Assembly (NCBI RefSeq): GCF_000213805.1
Contig: NC_015556.1
Span: 2,108,001 to 2,172,000 of the forward strand
Source: Pseudomonas fulva 12-X
GTDB taxonomy: Bacteria; Pseudomonadota; Gammaproteobacteria; Pseudomonadales; Pseudomonadaceae
Reading direction: 5' to 3'
Length of the DNA stretch: 64,000 bases
Below are positions 18,349-26,763 of this stretch, in pieces. Below the pieces are notes generated by a model. The model was not told the DNA's origin. It saw only the letters and a program-made list of their open reading frames with translations, and did no database searches. Each line of letters opens with the position of its first letter. Positions within the stretch are counted from its first letter, which is position 1. The translations under genes were made by a program, and so were the position numbers.

Positions 18349-19803
18349 TCAATGCCGCCAGAACGCTGGCATGAACAGTACCAGCACGGTAAGGATTTCC
18401 AGGCGGCCCATCAGCATGCCCAGGGTCAGCAGCCATTTGGCCATGTCCGGCAGGCTGGCGTAGGTGCCGGCCGGACCGATGATCGGGCCCATGCCCGGGC
18501 CAACGCCGGCGACCGTGCTGGCGGCGCCGCTCAGCGCGGTGATCCAGTCCAGGCCGCAGAGGGTCAGCGCTAGCGCCAGCACGGCGATGATGATGGTGAA
18601 GAAGAACGAGAACGTCAGGATCGAGCGGACGATGTCTTCGTCCAGGCGGTGGCGGTTGTATTGCTGCTTGATCACCGCGCGCGGGTGCACCAGCTGCATC
18701 AGGTTGGCCTTGAGCAGGATGTAGGCGACCTGGAAACGAAAGATCTTCAGGCCGCCGGCGGTGGAGCCCGAACAGCCGCCGATAAAGCCCAGGTAGAAGA
18801 ACAGCATGCCGGCGAAGCCGCCCCACAGCGAGTAGTCGCCCAGAGCGAAGCCGGTGGTGGTCATCACCGAGGTGGCGTTCACCGCCACGTGGCGCAGGGC
18901 ATCGAGCCAGTGCAGGTCGGTGGTGAAGTAGTACCAGGTGCCCATGGTCAGCCACACGCCCAAGAGAATGCCGAGAAAGCCGCGCACCTGCTGATCGGCC
19001 AGCACGGCGCCGAAGTTGCCGCGCAGCGTGGACACGTAGAGCACGAACGGCAGGCTGCCGAGAATCATCAGTACCACGGCGACCCAGTGCACGGCCGGCT
19101 GCGTCCATTTGGCCAGCGACAGGTCCGAAGTGGAGAAGCCGCCCGTGGAGATCGCCGACATGCTGTGGTTGATTGCGTCGAAGAAACTCATGCCAGCCAG
19201 CCAGAAGGCCAGGCAGCCGAGCAGGCTGATGCCGAAGTAGGCCACCGCCATGTACTTGGCGACCATGTGCGAGCGCGGCATGACCTTGTCGGAGCGGTCC
19301 GAGGATTCGGTCTGGAACAGGCGCATGCCACCGATGCGTAGCATGGGCAGAATCGCCACCGCCATGGCGATGAAGCCGATACCGCCGAGCCAATGCAGCA
19401 TCGAGCGCCAGATCAGAATGCCAGGCGACATGTTGTCCAGGCCGATCAGCACCGTGGCGCCGGTGGCGGTGATGCCCGACATGCTCTCGAAGAAGGCGTC
19501 GGTGTAGCTCATGTGTTGGGTGAACATGAACGGCAGGGCGGCGAAGATGCACACCATCAGCCAGCTCGACACCGTGAGCATGTACATGTCGCGGGGGCGC
19601 AGGTGCACGTCCTGGGGCTTGCCACGGGCGATCATCGACAGCCCGGCGATAAAGGTGATCAGGCTCGACCAGGCGAAGGGGCTCACCTCTGCGGCGCGGT
19701 CGAAAACGAACAGGGTGAACATCGGGCCGATCATGCCAATGGCCAGGGTGATCAGGAAAATGCCATTGATGAACGCGATGAGTCGTAGGGTCGGCCAGGC
19801 CAT
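18349..19803 (-). CDS. trkH: Trk potassium uptake protein TrkH
   Basis: A 484-residue inner-membrane potassium channel subunit with the four MPM repeats of the TrkH/KtrB family. Selectivity-filter segments with the expected glycines are seen: SMSGITATGATVL near 115, AISTGGFST near 223, TTGFALGDYSL near 317 and SAASTVAGVGPGMG near 425. TrkH works with the cytoplasmic NAD-binding protein TrkA, which is not in this window. Start at 19803 (MAWPTLRLIAFINGIFLITLAIGMIGPMFTLF) matches family length. Transcription is divergent from the YkgJ-family gene. Confidence 0.95.
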   Translation of the reverse strand: MAWPTLRLIAFINGIFLITLAIGMIGPMFTLFVFDRAAEVSPFAWSSLITFIAGLSMIARGKPQDVHLRPRDMYMLTVSSWLMVCIFAALPFMFTQHMSYTDAFFESMSGITATGATVLIGLDNMSPGILIWRSMLHWLGGIGFIAMAVAILPMLRIGGMRLFQTESSDRSDKVMPRSHMVAKYMAVAYFGISLLGCLAFWLAGMSFFDAINHSMSAISTGGFSTSDLSLAKWTQPAVHWVAVVLMILGSLPFVLYVSTLRGNFGAVLADQQVRGFLGILLGVWLTMGTWYYFTTDLHWLDALRHVAVNATSVMTTTGFALGDYSLWGGFAGMLFFYLGFIGGCSGSTAGGLKIFRFQVAYILLKANLMQLVHPRAVIKQQYNRHRLDEDIVRSILTFSFFFTIIIAVLALALTLCGLDWITALSGAASTVAGVGPGMGPIIGPAGTYASLPDMAKWLLTLGMLMGRLEILTVLVLFMPAFWRH

Positions 19804-19970
19804 CGGTTTTATCCGCGAAAAAGTGGCGCCATTCTACCTGTGCCGGCATTGCTGTAAACCTGCCCATACGGCCCGTCGTCAGGCGCTTGCGGGCCTCTTT
19901 ACAAGTTGTTTGCGGTGCATAGAATACGCCGCCAGGTGCCGGCCCTTGCCGGTTTCTGAGCCTTCTCATC

Positions 19971-20342
19971 ATGTCCGAAAGCAATCCTTGTCTCACGTGC
20001 GGCGCCTGCTGCGCGTATTTTCGTGTGTCCTTCTTCTGGGGTGAGTGCCAATCGGCCGGTGGCAGTGTGCCGGATGAGCAGGTCATCCAGATCTCTCCGC
20101 ACCTGGTTGCCATGCGCGGTACCGAATACAAGCCCGCGCGCTGCAATGCGCTGCTTGGCGATGTCGGCCAGGGCACCCGCTGCACGATGTACGAGCAGCG
20201 TTCCAGCCCTTGCCGCGATTTCCAGGCCTCCTGGGCCAACGGTGAGCACAACCCGCGCTGTGACGATGCCCGCAAGGCCTATGGCCTGCCGCCACTGACG
20301 CCGCCGCTGCAGCCGGAGCTGTCGCCGGATCGGGTGGCGTAG
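19971..20342 (+). CDS. YkgJ family cysteine cluster protein
   Basis: A 123-residue protein starting MSESNPCLTCGACCAYFRV. The cysteines C7, C10, C13 and C14, followed by ARCNAL, CTMY and SPCRDF, form the family's CxxCxxCC...C...C...C cluster (UPF0153/YkgJ), predicted to bind zinc or an iron-sulphur centre. The function is unknown. It stands alone, divergent from trkH, and is followed by a palindromic repeat. Confidence 0.9.
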   Translation: MSESNPCLTCGACCAYFRVSFFWGECQSAGGSVPDEQVIQISPHLVAMRGTEYKPARCNALLGDVGQGTRCTMYEQRSSPCRDFQASWANGEHNPRCDDARKAYGLPPLTPPLQPELSPDRVA

Positions 20343-20373
20343 GGGAGCTTCAGCTGCTTGATCGCCGTGACGT

Positions 20374-20443
20374 GTAGCCCGGGTAGAGCGCAGCGACGCC
20401 CGGGAAATTACCCTGGGTATCGCTTCGCTCAACACCAGGCTAC
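20374..20443. repeat. Dispersed-type intergenic palindrome
   Basis: GTAGCCCGGG at 20374-20383 pairs imperfectly with CCAGGCTAC at 20435-20443, and inner arms (AGAGCGCAGCGA; TCGCTTCGCTC) extend the hairpin. The pattern GTAGCCCGGGTAGAGCGCAG recurs between genes in many pseudomonads, from memory. It lies between the YkgJ-family gene and the nitroreductase gene. Confidence 0.6.
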
Positions 20444-20523
20444 AGGCGTACTGTGGCCAGCGAGGCTCATGCTTGGCAGCCTTGGCTGGTAGAATCCCGG
20501 CTCTTTTCTCTGGAGGTGAGCCG

Positions 20524-21090
20524 ATGGATGCCCTCGATGCGTTGATCAACCGTGTTTCCGCGCCGCGCCTGATCGAGCCAGCGCCGACCGCCGAGCAGCG
20601 CGAGCGGCTGTTCCAGGCTGCACTGCGCGCGCCTGATCATGGCCAGCTACGCCCATGGCGGTTCCTCACCGTTGAAGGTGATGCGCGCCATGCGCTTGGC
20701 GAGCTATATGCCGAAGCGATCGCCAGCAAGAACCCGCAGGCCGACGAGGAGGCGCTGACCAAGGCGCGCAATATGCCGCTGCGCGCGCCGCTGATGGTTG
20801 TGGTCATCGCGCGTACCCAGGAGCACCCCAAGGTGCCGGCCCAGGAGCAGGTATTGGCTGCCGGCTGCGCGGCCCACGGCATTCTGCTTGCGGCCTACGC
20901 TCAGGGCATCGGCGCGGTCTGGCGTACGGGGGAGCTGTCCTACGATGCGGTGGTGAGCGCCGGTCTGGGGTTGGCGGCCAATGAGCAGGTGATCGGCTAC
21001 CTGTATCTGGGCACGCCACAGCGCGAGCTGCGTGAGGCGCCGACGGTAAATGTCGATGAGTATGTCAGTGGCTGGACGGGCAAAGCGTAG
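20524..21090 (+). CDS. Nitroreductase family protein, YdjA-like
   Basis: A 188-residue small flavin oxidoreductase. The family N-terminal FMN-binding pattern is present (RVSAPRLIEPAPTAEQRERLFQAALRAPDHGQLRPWRF near 10-47), as are the middle helix AGCAAHGILLAAYAQGIGAVWRTG and the C-terminal LYLGTPQ. YdjA-type proteins are compact single-domain NAD(P)H nitro/quinone reductases; the natural substrate is not known. ATG 20524 follows GGAGGTGAG at close spacing, so the longer frame from 20473 is rejected. It appears monocistronic. Confidence 0.9.
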   Translation: MDALDALINRVSAPRLIEPAPTAEQRERLFQAALRAPDHGQLRPWRFLTVEGDARHALGELYAEAIASKNPQADEEALTKARNMPLRAPLMVVVIARTQEHPKVPAQEQVLAAGCAAHGILLAAYAQGIGAVWRTGELSYDAVVSAGLGLAANEQVIGYLYLGTPQRELREAPTVNVDEYVSGWTGKA

Positions 21091-21170
21091 GGCTGACCGC
21101 TTCTACCATTCGAGCTATTCATCGGTCGGATAAGCGCGAGGTCAGTCAAGGGTCGGTATGCCCTGCTTTT

Positions 21171-21232
21171 GTGGGAGCGCGCCATGCGCGCGAATTCGCG
21201 GGCGTGGGCTGGGGCGTCCCCGCCCGCTGCCA
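21171..21232. repeat. REP element plus second GC hairpin
   Basis: A typical Pseudomonas REP (21171-21194, beginning GTGGGAGCGCGCCATGCG) is followed by a second inverted repeat with GCGGGCG and CGCCCGC arms (21198-21227). The first 24 bases recur exactly, in the opposite orientation, at 56471-56494. They lie between the convergent nitroreductase and sensor kinase genes. Confidence 0.8.
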
Positions 21233-21280
21233 CACGGCGTCGAGCCGGCCACCCTTGCCAGTAGGCTGTAAAAGAAAAGA

Positions 21281-22606
21281 CTACAGGGCCGTCTCCAGCG
21301 GCAGCACCAGCTTGGCGCTAAACCCGCCTTGCGGGTGATTCGTCAGTTCCAGCCGACCGCCATGGCGTTCGGCGGCGCGCCTTGTGATAGCCAGCCCCAG
21401 GCCATGACCGGCTGTCGATTGTCCGGGAGCGCGAAAGAACGGTTCGCCCAACTGGTGCAGGTATTCGGCAGCCACGCCGGGGCCATGGTCGCGTACTTCC
21501 AAGTGAGCCTCGTTACCGCGGCGCACGACATTCAGCTCGATGGGCTGGCCATCTGGATTGAAGCGCAGGGCGTTGCGCAGCAGGTTGTCCAGGGCGCGTT
21601 CGATCATCGCCGGCCAGCCGCGCAGGTGTATGCCTGGTTGCAGGCAGACGTCGAGCTGCTGGGTTGGATGGCTGAGGGCCATGTCCTCGCGCAGCTTGGC
21701 GGCCAGTTGTGCCAGGTCGATGGGCTGGGTAGCGCTAGGCTCGGCATCCAGACGGGCGAGAATGAGGATCTCGCTGATAAGGTCTTCAAGGCGGTCGCAT
21801 TCGCGGATCAGCCTTGGCCACAGCTTCTCGCGCTCGGCCGGCTCGGCGCGCTCGGCCAGGGCCAGGGCGATGCGCAGGCGGGCCAGCGGCGAGCGCAGTT
21901 CATGGGACACGTCACGCAACAGCTGGCGCTGGCTGCCGATCAGGTCCTGCAGGCGCGCGCCCATGCGGTTGAAATCGTTGGCCAGCACGCCAAGCTCGTC
22001 ACGCCGGCTGGCCAAACGTGCCAGGCTGTTCTGCTGGTAGGCTGTCTGTCCCAGGTCGTGTACCGCGCCGCGCAGGCGATTGAGCGGGCGGGTGATGGAC
22101 AGGGTCAGCAACAGGCTGAGCCCGGTCAATACCACCAGGGCGATACCCAGTGCGCTGAGTGGCCACAGCAGGCTGCCACGGTGCCAGGCATCCAGTTCCG
22201 GGTGGGGAATACGGTAGATGAACAGGTAGGTTTCGCCGCTTACTGGGCTGGTGTACTCGGTGGTCAGGCGCCGCCACGGCAGCCGCTTGTCGCCTTTGTT
22301 GCGCTCTTCCATGGCCGCCGCGCGGGGCGGGAAGGTGCCGCGAATAGCCGGCTGGCCGGTGTCCGCCAGTACCTGGGTGTCGATACGAAACCGCCTTTTG
22401 CGCTGCTCGAGCAGATCCTGCGCCGCCTTGGGCCCGTTATTCTCGAAGGCTTGTACCCATTCGGCCGGCAGGTTTTCCAGGCCTGGGTGCTGATTGAGAA
22501 TCCAGGCGTCCTGATTCAGGGCGCGGCCGAGCAGCATTGACAGGCCTGCGACCAGGGCAATCGCCAGCCAAAAACTGCCAAAAATCCGCCAGAACAATGA
22601 ACGCAC
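21281..22606 (-). CDS. cpxS: CpxA/CpxS-like sensor histidine kinase
   Basis: A 441-residue inner-membrane kinase. A transmembrane helix near residues 11-28, a periplasmic domain (about 30-145), a second helix (146-170), a HAMP domain (172-222), the H box RDVSHELRSPLARLRIAL with phosphorylated H235, the N box DNLLRNALRFNPDG and the ATP-binding DHGPGV and HGLGLAI motifs. The GTG at 22606 is chosen because GGAG lies eight bases upstream; the frame reaching 22660 has no such site. It is the last gene of the yciI-cpxR-cpxP-cpxS set and presumably senses envelope stress with the CpxP-like protein. Confidence 0.9.
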   Translation of the reverse strand: MRSLFWRIFGSFWLAIALVAGLSMLLGRALNQDAWILNQHPGLENLPAEWVQAFENNGPKAAQDLLEQRKRRFRIDTQVLADTGQPAIRGTFPPRAAAMEERNKGDKRLPWRRLTTEYTSPVSGETYLFIYRIPHPELDAWHRGSLLWPLSALGIALVVLTGLSLLLTLSITRPLNRLRGAVHDLGQTAYQQNSLARLASRRDELGVLANDFNRMGARLQDLIGSQRQLLRDVSHELRSPLARLRIALALAERAEPAEREKLWPRLIRECDRLEDLISEILILARLDAEPSATQPIDLAQLAAKLREDMALSHPTQQLDVCLQPGIHLRGWPAMIERALDNLLRNALRFNPDGQPIELNVVRRGNEAHLEVRDHGPGVAAEYLHQLGEPFFRAPGQSTAGHGLGLAITRRAAERHGGRLELTNHPQGGFSAKLVLPLETAL

Positions 22607-22693
22607 AGGAGCTCCTTCAAACGGCAAACGCCTGCACCACTTGAGTGGTGCAGGCGGCAAGTGGGCTGGTCGTGATCACGGCCAGCGACAGGG

Positions 22694-23104
22694 TCAGCCA
22701 GCTTTCTTGTGCTCGGCTTTCCAGGCTTCGAATTCTTCGCGGTCGGCCTTGCGTTCTTTCATCTTGGCGACATGTTCGTCGAAGGTCTTCTGTTGCTCGG
22801 GAGTCAGCAGACCGCGAATGGCTTTTTGCTGCTTGTCATGGGAAGCCTCGCGTTCGTTTTTCAGGGCCTGCTTGTCGGCCTCGGGCAGCTTGTCCAGGTA
22901 ACGCTGGATCATCTCGCGGTCGTTCTTGCGCTGATCCATCATCAGTTTGTGAACCTGGCGTTGTTGATCCTTGTTCAGATCCAGCTCATGGAACATACGT
23001 GGGCCTGGGCCCGGACCGCCTGGGCGGTGGTCGTCACCGGGAGCAGCCATGGCCAGGGTCGGCAGGGTCATGGCGAGGAGCAGAGCGGTCATGGTCTTGC
23101 GCAT
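22694..23104 (-). CDS. cpxP: CpxP/Spy family periplasmic protein
   Basis: A 136-residue periplasmic protein with a signal peptide (about 1-20, ending AMA) and a short Gly/Pro stretch. The all-helical Spy/CpxP fold follows, with LDLNKDQQRQVHKLM and GLLTPEQQKTFDEHV as the two LTxxQ-type motifs. In E. coli CpxP quiets the sensor CpxA and helps clear misfolded periplasmic proteins. The gene lies between the cpxR and cpxS genes and has its own upstream CpxR-type box, which fits feedback control. It starts at ATG 23104 after AGGAGATACACC. Confidence 0.9.
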   Translation of the reverse strand: MRKTMTALLLAMTLPTLAMAAPGDDHRPGGPGPGPRMFHELDLNKDQQRQVHKLMMDQRKNDREMIQRYLDKLPEADKQALKNEREASHDKQQKAIRGLLTPEQQKTFDEHVAKMKERKADREEFEAWKAEHKKAG

Positions 23105-23186
23105 GGTGTATCTCCTTGTCTCGAAACCGGCCAGTTGCCGGATGTGCCCAGATTAGGGCTTTCAAGGTAAGGCGCAGTCAGCCAAG

Positions 23187-23202
23187 GTAAAGGCAGGGTA
23201 AA
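23187..23202 (+). promoter_or_regulatory. CpxR box upstream of the cpxP-like gene
   Basis: GTAAA at 23187-23191 and GTAAA at 23198-23202 are separated by six bases, which fits the CpxR consensus GTAAA-N5/6-GTAAA known from E. coli and P. aeruginosa. It lies 83-98 bp before the cpxP-like start, in the gap after cpxR. A third GTAAA is at 23218-23222. Confidence 0.7.
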
Positions 23203-23237
23203 GGTCGGCCGTGCTTTGTAAAGCGGGCCGCCGTGCA

Positions 23238-23921
23238 TCAGGGCGCGTAGTAATAACCGCGGCCGCGCAGGGCGACCACACGGGGGCGGCCATCGGGGTG
23301 TGGGCCGATCTTCTTGCGCAGATTGCTGACGTGCATGTCCAGGCTGCGGTCGTAGAGGGTCAGCTTGCGGCCCAGGGCCAGTTGAGCAAGCGCCTGCTTG
23401 TCGACCGGCTCGCCCGGTTGCTTGAGCAGCGCTTCGAGCACCCGGCTCTCGGAAAGCGTCAGCACGATTTCCTGACCCTCGGCGCCCAGTGCGGCCACGC
23501 CACGTGCCGGGCTGAAACGCAGGTCGCCAATCTCGATCTGGCTGGAGGTGGCCGGCGGTAGGCTGCGGCGCAGTACCGCGCGCAGGCGAGCGGTCAGCTC
23601 GCGCGGGTCGCACGGCTTGGCCAGGTAATCGTCGGCGCCCAGCTCAAGGCCGAGAATGCGGTCCAGCGGCTCGCCACGCGCCGAGAGCATCAGCACGGGC
23701 AGCTCCGGGTGCTCGCTGCGTAGCTGCTTGAGCAATTCCAGGCCGCTGCCATCGGGCAGCATCACGTCCAGTACTACCGCGTCGGGCGCTTGCTGCGCTA
23801 GCGCTTGACGTGCAGCCTGGCCGTCGTGACAGGCAGTGACCTGGAAGCCTTCCTGGATCAGCCAACTGGCCAGCAGGTCACAGAGTTCGACGTCGTCGTC
23901 GATCAGCAGCAGCTCACTCAT
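23238..23921 (-). CDS. cpxR: CpxR-like OmpR-family response regulator
   Basis: A 227-residue two-component regulator. The receiver domain has acidic pocket D8-D10, phosphorylated D52 in VVLDVMLPDG and K102 in DDYLAKP. The C-terminal winged helix begins near 130 and ends VVALRGRGYYYAP. It is the partner of the kinase two genes downstream; in P. aeruginosa the same pair sits near trkH and controls mexAB-oprM among others. The upstream gene yciI ends 21 bases before its start, so the two are probably cotranscribed. Confidence 0.93.
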   Translation of the reverse strand: MSELLLIDDDVELCDLLASWLIQEGFQVTACHDGQAARQALAQQAPDAVVLDVMLPDGSGLELLKQLRSEHPELPVLMLSARGEPLDRILGLELGADDYLAKPCDPRELTARLRAVLRRSLPPATSSQIEIGDLRFSPARGVAALGAEGQEIVLTLSESRVLEALLKQPGEPVDKQALAQLALGRKLTLYDRSLDMHVSNLRKKIGPHPDGRPRVVALRGRGYYYAP

Positions 23922-23942
23922 GGCGGTGATGACGAATCCCTA

Positions 23943-24242
23943 TTACGGCAGGACGTGCTTGAAGGGTTTGACCACGATGCTGGCGTAGACGCCGGCGGTG
24001 CGGAACGGGTCGGCGTTGGCCCAGGTTTTGGCGGCTTCCAGCGACTCGAACTCGGCGACGATCAGGCTGCCGGTGAAACCCGCCGGGCCCGGATCATTGC
24101 TGTCGATGGCCGGGTTGGGGCCGGCCAGCACCAGACGGCCTTCGCTTTTCAGCTGCTCCAGCCGGGCCAGGTGAGCAGGGCGAACGGAGAGGCGAAGCTC
24201 GAGGGAGTTTTCTACGTCGGTGGCGATGATGGCGTAGAGCAT
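23943..24242 (-). CDS. yciI: YciI family protein
   Basis: A 99-residue ferredoxin-like alpha-beta barrel protein ([42 protein letters not shown]). The conserved His of the family (H24) and the D near 49 (AIDSND) are visible, along with [18 protein letters not shown] at the C terminus. The function of YciI is not known; a role in small-molecule or peroxidase-like chemistry has been suggested for relatives. It lies 21 bases upstream of cpxR on the same strand. Confidence 0.9.
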   Translation of the reverse strand: MLYAIIATDVENSLELRLSVRPAHLARLEQLKSEGRLVLAGPNPAIDSNDPGPAGFTGSLIVAEFESLEAAKTWANADPFRTAGVYASIVVKPFKHVLP

Positions 24243-24357
24243 GTCGATCCTTGTGGGTGAGCCGCGAGAAAAAGGCGAGAGAACGGGGCGATAGCGGGGC
24301 AGGAATCTGCCGGCCGCGGCATAATAACAAACATGAATCGTCGGGAAAGCGCCCCTT

Positions 24358-25221
24358 ATGCAGGTTGATCTTCATTGTCACAGCACCGCCTCGGACGGCG
24401 CCTTGCCGCCTGCCGAGGTCGTTGCGCGGGCGCACGAGCGTGGCGTCACGACGCTGGCGCTGACCGACCACGACACCCTCGAAGGACTCGATGAGGCGCG
24501 TGCCACGGCAAGCGAGCTGGGTATGCAGCTGGTCAATGGCATCGAACTGTCCTGCACCTGGGGGGGCGCGACCATCCACGTGCTGGGCTATGCCTTCGAC
24601 AGAGAAGCGCCGGCGCTGCGTCAGGCCATCGCCGACTTGCACCAGGGCCGCTGGCTACGCGCCGAAGAGATTTCCCGACGCCTGGCGCTCAAGGGCATGG
24701 CAGGCGCGCTGGAAGGCGCGCGGGCGATTCAGCAGGCGCTGGGCGAAAGCGACAATGCGCCGGCGCGCCCGCATTTCGCGGAGTTCATGGTACGTGCCGG
24801 TTTCGTCAAGGATCGCGCCGACGCCTTTCGCAAATGGCTGGGCACCGGCAAGCTCGGCGACGTCAAGCAGCACTGGCCGGCGTTAGATGAAACGCTCGAG
24901 ACGCTGCGCCAGTCCAACGCATGGATCAGCCTCGCGCACCCCTGGCAATACGACTTCACGCGCAGCAAGCGCCGCAAGCTGGTGGCAGCCTTCGCCGCAG
25001 CAGGCGGCCATGCGCTGGAAGTCGTCAACGGCATGCAGCCGGCCGAGCAGGTCGGTGGCCTGGCGATCCTGGCGCGTGAATTCGGTCTAATGGCCAGTGC
25101 CGGCAGCGACTTTCACGCCCCGGGCGACTGGTCGGAGCTGGGTTTGTACCGGCCGCTGCCCGATGACCTTTCCCCGTTATGGACGCGCTTCGGCTGCGCG
25201 CCCTCGACCGAAGCCGTTTGA
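24358..25221 (+). CDS. rnm: PHP-domain 5'-3' exoribonuclease RNase AM
   Basis: A 287-residue PHP-type phosphoesterase of the YciV/TrpH group. The four metal motifs are present: [13 protein letters not shown] at 4-16, LTDHDTLEG (about 35-43), NGIELSC (60-66), [11 protein letters not shown], and [10 protein letters not shown] near the C terminus. E. coli RNase AM trims the 5' ends of rRNA and degrades short oligonucleotides and 3',5'-bisphosphates. The gene directly precedes yciO and scpAB, the usual arrangement in pseudomonads. It is divergent from the yciI-cpx genes. Confidence 0.92.
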   Translation: MQVDLHCHSTASDGALPPAEVVARAHERGVTTLALTDHDTLEGLDEARATASELGMQLVNGIELSCTWGGATIHVLGYAFDREAPALRQAIADLHQGRWLRAEEISRRLALKGMAGALEGARAIQQALGESDNAPARPHFAEFMVRAGFVKDRADAFRKWLGTGKLGDVKQHWPALDETLETLRQSNAWISLAHPWQYDFTRSKRRKLVAAFAAAGGHALEVVNGMQPAEQVGGLAILAREFGLMASAGSDFHAPGDWSELGLYRPLPDDLSPLWTRFGCAPSTEAV

Positions 25222-25233
25222 GAGTTGCTAGCC

Positions 25234-25860
25234 ATGAGCCAGTTTTTTCAGATCCACCCGGAAAGTCCCCAGGCCCGTCTGATCAAGCAGGCGGTCGATA
25301 TCATCCGCAACGGCGGCGTGGTGGTCTATCCGACCGACTCGTCCTACGCGGTGGGCTGCCAGATGGGCGCCAAGAGCGCCATGGAGCGCATTCGCCGTCT
25401 GCGTCAGCTCGATGACAAGCACAACTTCACCCTGGTGTGCCGCGACCTGTCGCAGCTCAGCACCTTCGCCAAGGTCGACACCGCCGCCTTCCGGCTGCTG
25501 AAGAACCACACGCCCGGGCCCTACACCTTCATTCTCAACGCCACCCGCGAAGTGCCGCGCATGCTGCTGCATCCCAAGCGCCGTACCATTGGCCTGCGCG
25601 TGCCCAGCCACCCCATCGCCGCGGCGCTGCTCGAAGAACTCGGCGAGCCGATGATGAGCGTCAGCCTGATCCTGCCTGGCGAAGACCTGCCGATGAGCGA
25701 CCCTTACGAGATGCGTCAGATGCTCGAGCATCAGGTGGATCTGATCATCGACGGCGGTTTTGGCGGCCTCGAGGCCTCCACGGTTATCGGTCTGGTGGAC
25801 GACGAGCCTGAGGTCATCCGCGTCGGTTGCGGCGACCCATCGCCTTTCGAGTCGCACTGA
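25234..25860 (+). CDS. yciO: YciO family (Sua5/YrdC-type) protein
   Basis: A 208-residue protein of the threonylcarbamoyl-AMP synthase superfamily. The RNA/nucleotide-binding YrdC domain shows IIRNGGVVVYPTDSSYAVGC, KHNFTLVCRDLSQLS, KNHTPGPYTFILNA and RRTIGLRVPSHP. YciO proteins are related to TsaC but their own role is not settled. ATG 25234 lies 12 bases after the rnm stop, and scpA starts five bases after the yciO stop. It is the second gene of the rnm-yciO-scpA-scpB-DUF1289 run. Confidence 0.9.
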   Translation: MSQFFQIHPESPQARLIKQAVDIIRNGGVVVYPTDSSYAVGCQMGAKSAMERIRRLRQLDDKHNFTLVCRDLSQLSTFAKVDTAAFRLLKNHTPGPYTFILNATREVPRMLLHPKRRTIGLRVPSHPIAAALLEELGEPMMSVSLILPGEDLPMSDPYEMRQMLEHQVDLIIDGGFGGLEASTVIGLVDDEPEVIRVGCGDPSPFESH

Positions 25861-25864
25861 TTCG

Positions 25865-26716
25865 ATGTCGACCGCGACCGAAACCGTCGACAGCCAGGCC
25901 GGCGCCCAGCAGGAACTGCCGTTCGCCATGGTCTATGGCGAGGCGCTCACCGAGCTGCCAGTCGACCTGTACATCCCGCCGGACGCCCTGGAGGTGTTTC
26001 TCGAAGCTTTCGAGGGCCCTTTGGATCTGCTGCTCTATCTGATCCGCAAGCAGAACATCGACGTGCTGGACATCCCGGTGGCGGAGATCACCCGCCAGTA
26101 CATGGGCTACGTCGAGCTGATGCACACCGTGCGCCTGGAGCTGGCCGCCGAGTACCTGGTCATGGCGGCCATGCTCGCTGAGATCAAGTCGCGCATGCTC
26201 TTGCCGCGCTCGGCCGAGGCCGAAGAAGAGGAAGACGACCCGCGCGCCGAGCTGATTCGCCGCCTGCTCGAATACGAGCGTTTCAAGGCCGCCGCCGAAG
26301 GCATCGATGCGCTGCCGCGGGTGGGCCGCGACCTGATCGTGCCGCGAGTCGAGGCGCCCGAAGCGCGGGCGCGCAAACTCTTGCCGACTGTGGACCTCCA
26401 GGAACTGTTGGTGTCGATGGCCGAAGTGCTGCGCCGCGCCGACATGTTCGAAAGCCACCAGGTCAGTCGCGAGGCGCTGTCCACCCGCGAGCGCATGGGC
26501 GAAGTGCTCGACCGCCTAAAGGACGGCGCATTCGTGCCGTTCGTGCAGCTGTTCAGCGCCGAAGAAGGGCGCCTTGGCGTGGTGGTGACCTTCATGGCGA
26601 TTCTCGAACTGGTCAAGGAATCCCTGGTCGAGCTGGTGCAGAACGAAGCCTTCGCCGCCGTGCACGTGCGCCTGCGCGTAGCGGGCGTGGAAGAGGGCGA
26701 CAGCGAGTTCGAATGA
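25865..26716 (+). CDS. scpA: Segregation and condensation protein A
   Basis: A 283-residue kleisin subunit of the SMC-ScpAB chromosome condensation complex. The N-terminal Smc-binding part has FLEAFEGPLDLLLYLIRKQNIDVLDIPVAEITRQYMGY (family hallmark, about residues 44-81). An acidic linker AEAEEEEDDPRAE follows, and the C-terminal winged helix ends SLVELVQNEAFAAVHVRLR. Pseudomonads carrying MksB/MukB often also carry this. I use ATG 25865; the earlier frame lies within yciO. It is followed by scpB after 47 bp. Confidence 0.93.
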   Translation: MSTATETVDSQAGAQQELPFAMVYGEALTELPVDLYIPPDALEVFLEAFEGPLDLLLYLIRKQNIDVLDIPVAEITRQYMGYVELMHTVRLELAAEYLVMAAMLAEIKSRMLLPRSAEAEEEEDDPRAELIRRLLEYERFKAAAEGIDALPRVGRDLIVPRVEAPEARARKLLPTVDLQELLVSMAEVLRRADMFESHQVSREALSTRERMGEVLDRLKDGAFVPFVQLFSAEEGRLGVVVTFMAILELVKESLVELVQNEAFAAVHVRLRVAGVEEGDSEFE

Positions 26717-26763
26717 ACTGCTAGACTCGCCGCTTTCGTGGCTGTACGCGGTGTTTCCTGCTT

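Noticed and set aside
18067..18573. A 168-codon frame crossing the MITE and the end of trkH
   Set aside because: It runs antisense to trkH and over a non-coding repeat element; no start signal.
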